A DNA stretch of 64,000 nt from an uncultured Anaerotignum sp. (lineage in GTDB: Bacteria; Bacillota; Clostridia; Lachnospirales; Anaerotignaceae). Positions within the stretch are counted from its first letter, which is position 1, and each line of letters opens with the position of its first letter. Position numbers and translations under genes: made by a program. Shown here piece after piece: positions 57,774-64,000 of the stretch. The stretch covers positions 1-64,000 of the forward strand of contig CAJTQX010000004.1 in assembly GCA_910578425.1 (NCBI GenBank), read 5' to 3'. The notes under the pieces were generated by a model. That model saw only the letters and a list, made by a program, of their open reading frames with translations. It was not told the DNA's origin and ran no database searches.

Positions 57774-59675
57774 GTGTCAGCGGAATATAACGAAAATCAG
57801 ATCCAGGTGTTGGAAGGATTGGAGGCTGTCCGGAAGCGTCCGGGCATGTATATTGGTTCCACAAGTGAAAAGGGGCTGCATCATCTGGTTTATGAAATCG
57901 TAGATAATTCGGTAGATGAGGCTCTGGCGGGCTATTGCAGTGAGATTACGGTGACGATACATCCGGATAACTCTGTTTCCGTCAGGGATAACGGCAGGGG
58001 CATTCCTGTCGGTATACAGCAGCAGAAGGGCCTGCCTGCGGTTGAGGTCGTTTTCACCATACTGCACGCGGGCGGTAAGTTCGGCGGCGGGGGCTATAAG
58101 GTTTCCGGCGGCCTGCATGGCGTGGGCGCGTCGGTTGTAAACGCGCTTTCCGACTGGCTGACAGTGCGCGTTTATACAGAAGGGAAAATACATGAACAGA
58201 AATATGAGCGCGGCAATGTGGTATCCCCGCTGGCCGTAGTCGGAGATACAGAGGAACATGGCACATTCGTTCACTTCCTGCCGGATGCAACGATATTCGA
58301 GGAAACGGTTTTTTCCTATGAAACGCTCAAACAGCGTCTGCGGGAAACGGCTTTCCTGACGAAGGGGCTGAAAATCAACCTGATTGACAAACGGGAAGGC
58401 ATAGAGCAGGAACGTACATTCCATTATGAGGGCGGCATTAAGGAGTTTGTCACATACCTGAATAAAAGCCGCCAGCCGCTTTACAATGATATTTTTTACG
58501 CCAGCGGCACAAAGGACGGTATCCTTGTGGAAGTGGCGTTCCAGCATAACGATGGTTATACGGAAAGCATATTTACGTTTGTCAACAATATCAATACGCC
58601 CGATGGCGGCACGCATCTGGTCGGCTTCAAATCCGGCCTGACAAAAACGCTGAACGATTACGGAAAGAAAATCGGCGTGATAAAGGACGCGGATAAGAAG
58701 CTCTCCGGCGATGACGTGCGTGAGGGCATTACAGCGGTTGTCAGCATAAAGGTCGAAGATCCGCAGTTTGAGGGACAGACAAAGGCAAAGCTGGGCACCA
58801 GCGAGGCCAAAAACGCTGTGGAGAGCGTCCTGAGCGAATACCTGAATTATTATCTGGAGGAAAACCCGAATATCGGCAAGACCATCATCGAAAAGGGCAT
58901 GATGGCCTCCCGCGCAAGGGACGCGGCAAGGAAAGCGCGCGAACTGGTGCGCAAAAAGACAGGACTGGAAAACAATAAGCTGCCGGGCAAGCTGACGCCC
59001 TGCACAAGCCGTGATCCTTATGAATGTGAAATTTATATTGTAGAGGGGAACTCTGCGGGCGGCTCCGCCATTAAGGCGCGCGACCCGCGGACGCAGGCAA
59101 TACTGCCGCTGCGGGGCAAGATTCTGAATGTGGAAAAAGCAAGGCTGGACAGGATACTCAACAGCGAGGAAATACGGAACATGATCACCGCCTTTGGTAC
59201 GGGCGTTTCCGAGGATTTTGATATTGAAAAGCTGCGTTACCATAAAATCGTAATCATGACGGACGCCGATGTGGATGGGGCGCATATCCGCACGCTGCTC
59301 CTGACGTTCTTCTACCGCTATATGCCGCAGCTCATCGAGGAGGGCAAGGTTTATATCGCCCAGCCGCCGCTTTACCGCGTTGAGAAAAACAAACAGCATT
59401 ACTATGTATATGACGATATCCAACTGGAAGCGTTGTATCAGGAAATCGGACGAACAGGAATAAAGGATATCCAGCGGTATAAGGGCCTGGGTGAAATGGA
59501 CTTTGACCAGCTCCGCGATACGACGATGGCTGTGGAGCACAGGATACTGAAGCAGGTCACGATCGACGACGCTGTGCTGGCGGATGAGATTTTCAGCATG
59601 CTCATGGGCGATGCTGTGGAGCCGAGGAAGATTTTTATTGAGGAAAACGCGCAGTATGCGGAGATGGATTTTTAA
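57774..59675 (+). CDS. gyrB: DNA gyrase subunit B
   Basis: 633 residues. GHKL ATPase (YEIVDNSVDEALAG, DNGRGIPVG, GGLHGVGASVVNALS), transducer, and TOPRIM with EGNSAGGSA, PLRGKILNVEKA and MTDADVDGAHIRTLLLTFF. With GyrA it introduces negative supercoils. A GTG start is chosen with AGGAG eight bases before; in-frame TTGs lie upstream. The 3' end is repeated 258 bases downstream together with a repeat arm. Confidence 0.97.
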   Translation: MSAEYNENQIQVLEGLEAVRKRPGMYIGSTSEKGLHHLVYEIVDNSVDEALAGYCSEITVTIHPDNSVSVRDNGRGIPVGIQQQKGLPAVEVVFTILHAGGKFGGGGYKVSGGLHGVGASVVNALSDWLTVRVYTEGKIHEQKYERGNVVSPLAVVGDTEEHGTFVHFLPDATIFEETVFSYETLKQRLRETAFLTKGLKINLIDKREGIEQERTFHYEGGIKEFVTYLNKSRQPLYNDIFYASGTKDGILVEVAFQHNDGYTESIFTFVNNINTPDGGTHLVGFKSGLTKTLNDYGKKIGVIKDADKKLSGDDVREGITAVVSIKVEDPQFEGQTKAKLGTSEAKNAVESVLSEYLNYYLEENPNIGKTIIEKGMMASRARDAARKARELVRKKTGLENNKLPGKLTPCTSRDPYECEIYIVEGNSAGGSAIKARDPRTQAILPLRGKILNVEKARLDRILNSEEIRNMITAFGTGVSEDFDIEKLRYHKIVIMTDADVDGAHIRTLLLTFFYRYMPQLIEEGKVYIAQPPLYRVEKNKQHYYVYDDIQLEALYQEIGRTGIKDIQRYKGLGEMDFDQLRDTTMAVEHRILKQVTIDDAVLADEIFSMLMGDAVEPRKIFIEENAQYAEMDF

Positions 59676-59681
59676 GGGAAA

Positions 59682-59887
59682 GACCTTGGAGGCTCTGCCT
59701 CCAAACCTCCGCAAGCCCTGTCAGTACTTTGCTCCGCAAAGCCGCCTTCGGCGTCCGGACTTCTTTCCGGTACCTATTGAAAAGGGCTTGACCCCAAACT
59801 TTGCTGTCAGCCGCATGGAATGCGGCTGAAAACGGGTCAAGGGGTGAAACCCCTTGCGGGAGATTGAGGGCAGAGCCCTCAAGGTCT
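59682..59887. repeat. Palindromic intergenic repeat, copy 10 (gyrB-gyrA), full length
   Basis: Complete unit with inverted arms: GACCTTGGAGGCTCTGCCTC at the left and GAGGGCAGAGCCCTCAAGGT at the right. Inside: GCAAGCCCTGTCAGTACTTT, CCGGACTTCTTTCCGG, TTGACCCCAAACTTT, centre CAGCCGCATGGAATGCGGCT, GGGTCAAGGGGTGAAACCCC. Confidence 0.85.
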
Positions 59888-59906
59888 TATCATAAAAGAG
59901 GTGGAT

Positions 59907-59970
59907 GCGCAGTATGCGGAGATGGATTTCTAAGAAAACCTTGGAGGCACTGCCTCCAAACCTCCGCAAG
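59907..59970 (+). repeat. Duplicate of the gyrB 3' end plus repeat arm
   Basis: GCGCAGTATGCGGAGATGGA followed by TTTCTAAG repeats 59649-59676 with one change, and the following repeat arm is duplicated as well (59649-59715 versus 59907-59970). A local duplication. Confidence 0.85.
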
Positions 59971-60014
59971 GGGCACCGCCCCTTGACCCATCTGCACCGC
60001 GCAGATGCGCGGTG
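59937..60014. repeat. Palindromic intergenic repeat, copy 11 (left half and centre)
   Basis: ACCTTGGAGGCACTGCCTCC, CCGCAAGGGGCACCGCCCCT, TTGACCC and a centre CACCGCGCAGATGCGCGGTG. Confidence 0.75.
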
Positions 60015-60050
60015 AAAGCCATTGTATGGGATGTTTCAATGGTACACCCC

Positions 60051-60141
60051 TGCAAAAAATGAGCCGTTGTAAGTACTGCTATTGCGGCGGCTCTGTGAGC
60101 CGATACGCGAAGTGAACTGTTACACCGTTTCATTTTTTGCC
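60051..60141 (+). other. Structured segment between repeat copies 11 and 12
   Basis: Ends TGCAAAAAATGA and TCATTTTTTGC pair; inside, AGCCG...CGGCT and GGCTCTGTGAGCC form further stems. It is flanked by repeat halves. Could be a small RNA, a MITE or a relic; no family recognised. Confidence 0.3.
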
Positions 60142-60257
60142 ATGCTTTCGGCTAAAATTCGGCTATATAAGTGCGAAGGTTGGGAAGTTGGGATTTTGCT
60201 GAAATTCAGGCTTTCTCAGTAATGAAGTGATATGCAAGTAGAGATATAGGATTTGAA

Positions 60258-60338
60258 TCCAGCCGCATGGAATGCGGCTGAAAACGGGTCAAGGGGTGAA
60301 ACCCCTTGCAGGGGTTCGGGGACAGAGTCCCCGAGGTT
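60258..60338. repeat. Palindromic intergenic repeat, copy 12 (before gyrA)
   Basis: Centre CAGCCGCATGGAATGCGGCT, GGGTCAAGGGGTGAAACCCC, TTGCAGGGGTTC and GGGGACAGAGTCCCCGAGGT. It ends 22 bases before the gyrA ATG. Confidence 0.75.
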
Positions 60339-60360
60339 TTAAAATAAAAGAGGTGAAAAA

Positions 60361-62862
60361 ATGAGTGATGAGCAGAGAGAGATAGACAAGATAGTCACCA
60401 TAGACATCAATAAGGAAATGAAGAAATGCTACATCGACTACGCCATGAGCGTAATTGTCGCGCGCGCCCTGCCGGATGTGCGCGATGGCTTGAAGCCCGT
60501 ACAGCGGCGTATTCTGTATTCCATGAGCGAAATGAACCTTGACCCGAATAAGGGGTACCGGAAATCGGCGCGTATTGTCGGCGATACTATGGGTAAATAC
60601 CACCCGCATGGCGACAGCTCCATTTATCAGGCAATGGTGCGTATGGCGCAGAATTTCTCCATGCGGTATATGCTCGTGGACGGACATGGCAACTTTGGTT
60701 CCATTGACGGCTATGGCGCGGCGGCAAGCCGTTACACAGAAGCGCGTATGTCCAAAATAACGGCGGAAATGCTTGCCGATATTGAGAAGGACACAGTGGA
60801 TTTTGAGCCGAACTATGACGGGAACGAAAAAGAACCGGTCGTACTGCCCTCCCGTATCCCCAACCTGCTGGTGAACGGTTCCTCCGGTATTGCGGTCGGC
60901 ATGGCAACAAATATTCCGCCGCATAACCTTGGGGAGGTCATCGATGGTGTGGTCTGCATGATCGACCATAAAATCAACGGCGAGGAAACAGACGTAGAGG
61001 AACTGATGGAGCATATCAAGGGCCCCGATTTTCCTACAGGTGCGAATATCCTGGGCAAAAGCGGTATTCGTGCGGCATACCGCACAGGGCGCGGCAAAAT
61101 TATTGTACGCGCAACGGCGGAGATTGAAAACCATAACGGGCGCGACAGTATCATTATTACGGAAATTCCGTATATGGTGAACAAGCTGCGTCTGATTGAA
61201 AAGATTGACGAGCTTGTGCGGGAGAAGCGCGTGGAGGGCATCAGTAACGTGGACGATGCGTCTGCGGGTGATGATATCCGTATTATTATCGACCTGAAAA
61301 AAGACGCCAACGCGAACGTTATATTGAACCAGCTTTATAAATATACACAGCTTCAGGATTCCTTCGGCGCGATCATGATTGCGCTGGTGGACGGCAAGCC
61401 TGTTGTGCTGAACCTCAAGCAGATGCTGGAGGAATATCTCAAGCATCAGGAGCAGGTCGTAACACGGCGGACACGGTTTGATTTGGATAAGGCGGAAAAA
61501 CGCGCGCATATCCTCGAAGGTCTGCGCATTGCCATTGATAACATCGACGAGGTCATCCATATTATCCGTTCCAGCTACGACAACGCCAAGGAGCGGCTGA
61601 TGGAGCGGTTTGGCTTCTCCGACCTACAGGCGCAGGCGATATTGGAAATGCAGCTGCGCCGTTTGCAGGGCCTGGAGCATGAGAAAATAGACGCGGAATA
61701 CCGCGAATTGCAGGAAAAAATTGCGTATTATAAGACAATTCTGGCGGACGAAAAGCTGCTTTTGGGCGTGATAAAGGACGAAATTTCAGCGGTACGCGAC
61801 AAATATGCCGATGAACGCCGCACAAAGCTGCTGCAAAACCCCGGTGAGATTGACGTAGAGGATTTGATAGACGAGGAAACTTGCGTATTCACGCTTTCTA
61901 ACTTGAATTATGTAAAGCGCACGCCGCTGGATACCTACAAGAGCCAGAACAGAGGCGGGCGCGGCATTGTCGGTATGCAGACGCGTGAGGAGGATTATGT
62001 CAGGGATCTTTTCCTTGCCTCTACCCATGATACAGTGCTGTTCTTCACCAGTCATGGCAAGGTTTACCGCATGAAGGGCTATGAAATTCCCGAAGCGGGA
62101 CGTACATCGCGCGGCATGGCAATCGTAAATCTTCTGGAGGTTGACGCTGGCGAAAAAATTACGGCGGCGATACCTGTGAAGGAATTCCGGACAGACCAGT
62201 ACCTTGTTATGGTAACCAAACAGGGGCTGATCAAAAAGACCGATATGGCAAGCTTTGCCAACATCCGCAAGATGGGTCTGATCGCGCTGAACCTGCGGGA
62301 GGACGATGATCTGATTGCCGTTATGACGACGGAAGGGGAGGACGAAATTTTTGCCGCAACGCGTTTCGGTATGGGCATCAAATTCAGCGAGAAGGATGTA
62401 CGCCCAATGGGCAGAACGGCAGCGGGCGTGAAAGCGGTCAGGCTGCGCGAAGGGGATTATGTGGTTTCCGCGGTAAAAATGGTGCAGGGCGCGAAGGTGC
62501 TGAATGTCACAGAAAAGGGTTTCGGCAAGCAGACAGATGTTTCCCTGTTCAATTTACAGAACCGCGGCGGCATTGGCCTGAAAATACACCAGCTGACAGA
62601 CCGGACAGGGCTTTTGACGGGCGTGCTGCTGCTTGAGGAAGATGAGGAAATCATGCTCATCACTTCTGAAGGCGTTATTATCCGCCTGCGTGGAAATGAG
62701 ATTTCCAGCTACGGACGCGTTTCGCAGGGCGTTAAGCTGATGAATCTGGATGAAGGCGTGACGGTTGTTGGCATTGCGAAGATTTCCAGTGAGGACGTGG
62801 AGCGCGCGGAGGAAACCGGGGAATCCGAAGAAACAGAAAGCGCGGACGAAACGGACGAATAA
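60361..62862 (+). CDS. gyrA: DNA gyrase subunit A
   Basis: 833 residues. Breakage-reunion domain with the catalytic tyrosine in AAASRYTEARMS and the resistance-determining region HPHGDSSIYQAMVRMAQNFS. The C-terminal beta-pinwheel carries the GyrA-box-like QNRGGRG (about 535). At the position equivalent to E. coli Ser83 there is Ser, but Asp87 is replaced by Gln. The tail is acidic (EETGESEETESADETDE), as in many gyrases. AGAGGTG precedes the ATG. Confidence 0.97.
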   Translation: MSDEQREIDKIVTIDINKEMKKCYIDYAMSVIVARALPDVRDGLKPVQRRILYSMSEMNLDPNKGYRKSARIVGDTMGKYHPHGDSSIYQAMVRMAQNFSMRYMLVDGHGNFGSIDGYGAAASRYTEARMSKITAEMLADIEKDTVDFEPNYDGNEKEPVVLPSRIPNLLVNGSSGIAVGMATNIPPHNLGEVIDGVVCMIDHKINGEETDVEELMEHIKGPDFPTGANILGKSGIRAAYRTGRGKIIVRATAEIENHNGRDSIIITEIPYMVNKLRLIEKIDELVREKRVEGISNVDDASAGDDIRIIIDLKKDANANVILNQLYKYTQLQDSFGAIMIALVDGKPVVLNLKQMLEEYLKHQEQVVTRRTRFDLDKAEKRAHILEGLRIAIDNIDEVIHIIRSSYDNAKERLMERFGFSDLQAQAILEMQLRRLQGLEHEKIDAEYRELQEKIAYYKTILADEKLLLGVIKDEISAVRDKYADERRTKLLQNPGEIDVEDLIDEETCVFTLSNLNYVKRTPLDTYKSQNRGGRGIVGMQTREEDYVRDLFLASTHDTVLFFTSHGKVYRMKGYEIPEAGRTSRGMAIVNLLEVDAGEKITAAIPVKEFRTDQYLVMVTKQGLIKKTDMASFANIRKMGLIALNLREDDDLIAVMTTEGEDEIFAATRFGMGIKFSEKDVRPMGRTAAGVKAVRLREGDYVVSAVKMVQGAKVLNVTEKGFGKQTDVSLFNLQNRGGIGLKIHQLTDRTGLLTGVLLLEEDEEIMLITSEGVIIRLRGNEISSYGRVSQGVKLMNLDEGVTVVGIAKISSEDVERAEETGESEETESADETDE

Positions 62863-62895
62863 GGAATATGCAGTTATAAAAAAGGAGTATGAACC

Positions 62896-63765
62896 ATGAA
62901 ATTTGGAAGAAACGATTCCTGCTGGTGCGGAAGCGGGAAAAAATATAAAGTCTGCCATGCGGATTTTGACGCGAAGCTGGCGGATTATAAACGGCGCGGC
63001 GTGCTTGTGCCGAAGCATAAACTGCTGAAAACGCCGGCACAGTTGGAGGGAATCCGTAAGGCGGGTAAGCTGAATACGGAAATTTTGGATATGGTGGGGG
63101 AAAATATCCGCGCGGGTATGTCTACGGAGGAAATCAATACGCTTGTGCATGAATATACGGTTTCCCATGGCGGTATTCCCGCGCCGCTGCATTACAACGG
63201 CTTTCCCAAAAGCGTTTGTACGTCTGTGAATGATGTAATCTGTCATGGCATCCCTGCCGCGGATGAGGTGCTCAGGGAGGGCGATATTATAAATGTGGAC
63301 GTGACTACCATATTGGATGGCTTTTACGCAGATGCTTCGCGGATGTTCTGCATTGGTGAGGTCAGCGAGGAAGCAAAAAGGCTTGTGGAGGTTACGAAAG
63401 AATCGGTTGATCTCGCGCTGAAAGAGGTAAAGCCCTGGGGCTTTCTGGGCGATATCGGCGCGGTTATCAGCGAATATATTTATGCGCATGGGTATACGGT
63501 TCTGCATGATATCGGCGGGCATGGCGTAGGCAATGAATTCCATGAGGACCCGTATGTCTGCCACGTTGGCAGGCGCGGGACGGGTATGCTGCTTGTGCCC
63601 GGCATGGTGTTTACGATTGAGCCAATGGTAAACGCGGGTGAAGAAGATTTCTTCCAAGATGCGGATAACGGCTGGACGATTTATACAGAGGACGGCTCTC
63701 TTTCCGCGCAGTGGGAATATACTGTTGCAGTGACGGAGGACGGCGCGGAGGTGCTGACGCACTGA
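62896..63765 (+). CDS. map: Methionine aminopeptidase type I with SEC-C zinc motif
   Basis: 289 residues. The first 22 residues, RNDSCWCGSGKKYKVCH, form a SEC-C zinc-binding motif that may tether the enzyme near ribosomes or SecA-type partners. The peptidase domain shows VNVDVTTILDGFYADAS, HGVGNEFHEDP, PGMVFTIEPM and QWEYTVAVTEDG, holding the five metal ligands (Asp, Asp, His, Glu, Glu). It removes N-terminal methionine from nascent proteins. AAAGGAG precedes the ATG. SEC-C-bearing Map is a known clostridial form. Confidence 0.95.
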   Translation: MKFGRNDSCWCGSGKKYKVCHADFDAKLADYKRRGVLVPKHKLLKTPAQLEGIRKAGKLNTEILDMVGENIRAGMSTEEINTLVHEYTVSHGGIPAPLHYNGFPKSVCTSVNDVICHGIPAADEVLREGDIINVDVTTILDGFYADASRMFCIGEVSEEAKRLVEVTKESVDLALKEVKPWGFLGDIGAVISEYIYAHGYTVLHDIGGHGVGNEFHEDPYVCHVGRRGTGMLLVPGMVFTIEPMVNAGEEDFFQDADNGWTIYTEDGSLSAQWEYTVAVTEDGAEVLTH

Positions 63766-64000
63766 AATCTTGAAAACATTGGAACTTCGTTCCAAACCTT
63801 GCTTCTTTCTTTCAAAGAAAGAAGCAAAGAAGACTTTACGGAACTTTGTTCCGTAGGGAAAATATCAAAGATGTCTTTCGCAGACAAAAGAAATGCGGTC
63901 TTAAAGGGTAAGGCAAAGCCTTGCCCTTTTTTCAGTGTTTCCAAGAAAAGAGGCAAAGAAGGCTTTAAGGAACGCCGTTCTGTGGGGAAATATCAAAAAT
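63766..64000. repeat. Stem-loop-rich region with a direct repeat after map
   Basis: Short stems occur in tandem: TTGGAACTTCGTTCCAA (63779), GCTTCTTTCTTT/AAAGAAAGAAGC (63803), ACGGAACTTTGTTCCGT (63839). The segment GAAAGAAGCAAAGAAG to about 63872 recurs, diverged, from 63945 to the window end. A different repeat type from the CAGCCGCA family. Confidence 0.6.
63903..63932 (+). terminator. map terminator
   Basis: AAGGGTAAGGC and GCCTTGCCCTT arms with a loop of three, followed by T's. It lies about 140 bases beyond the stop. Confidence 0.75.

Larger units (their letters stand above)
59676..60360. other. gyrB-gyrA gap crowded with repeats
   Basis: 685 bases without a gene. It holds repeat copies 10, 11 and 12, a duplicate of the gyrB 3' end (59907-59935) and a structured segment at 60051-60141. 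I see no separate gyrA promoter with confidence. Confidence 0.6.

Noticed and set aside
57777..59714. 645-codon frame opposite gyrB
   Set aside because: Mirror of gyrB codon bias; no known domain, no ribosome site, and gyrB is complete.

Overview
The window is the replication-origin region of a mid-G+C, spore-forming, flagellated member of the Clostridia, probably Lachnospirales. The assignment rests on rpmH-rnpA-yidD-yidC-jag and dnaA-dnaN-S4 protein-recF, a BofA homologue, a flgM-flgN-flgK-flgL-yviE-fliW-csrA cluster, T-box leaders, strong AGGAGG ribosome sites and two parS sites. I cannot name the species from the sequence alone. No rRNA, tRNA or CRISPR array was seen.

Layout. 0-12 kb: an IS200/IS605-type tnpA remnant, rlmD, an operon of yhaM with two overlapping genes that together look like a membrane-anchored Cas4-like nuclease, a secreted stalk-domain protein, a sugar/maltose-type acetyltransferase, ileS, and the divergent pair for the acetyl branch of lysine/diaminopimelate synthesis. 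12-24 kb: small genes (ankyrin-like, yaaL, bofA, rhomboid protease, a cysteine-free family-4-like UDG with a Cdd1-like protein, two membrane paralogues, a stalk protein, DUF4180), a guanidine-I riboswitch with its SMR exporter, a CmpB-like membrane protein, patatin, polyferredoxin and mnmE. 24-33 kb: jag-yidC-yidD-rnpA-rpmH leftwards and dnaA-dnaN-yaaA-recF rightwards, with DnaA boxes before dnaA and a DnaA-trio unwinding element between dnaA and dnaN. 33-41 kb: the late flagellar/CsrA operon with a giant FlgK. 41-46 kb: serS and metNIQ, divergent, each behind its own T-box. 46-57 kb: a stalk protein, HAD phosphatase, DUF4446-parB-parA with parS, lipid kinase, argS, MarR-GNAT, GntR, CapA. 57-64 kb: gyrB, gyrA, map.

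Three themes link the genes. First, origin function: DnaA boxes lie at oriC and also in clusters around the rhomboid gene (13.98-15.54 kb) and beside the parAB block (47.84-47.92 kb). One parS site is a 28-bp palindrome followed by a T run, so it can also act as a terminator. Second, a modular palindromic repeat family sits just 5' of many housekeeping genes (rlmD, ileS, mnmE, yidC, rnpA, dnaN, recF, metN, the gntR-type gene, gyrA) and has been involved in a local duplication of the gyrB 3' end. Third, RNA-level control is common: two T-boxes, a guanidine riboswitch, a ribosome site hidden in a stem, and FliW/CsrA.

The most unusual items are the split, membrane-anchored Cas4-like pair, the extra-oriC DnaA-box clusters (one inside a coding sequence), the 1275-residue FlgK with three insertions, the repeat family, and the parS/terminator overlap. 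All calls are by reading; no database search or folding was run.
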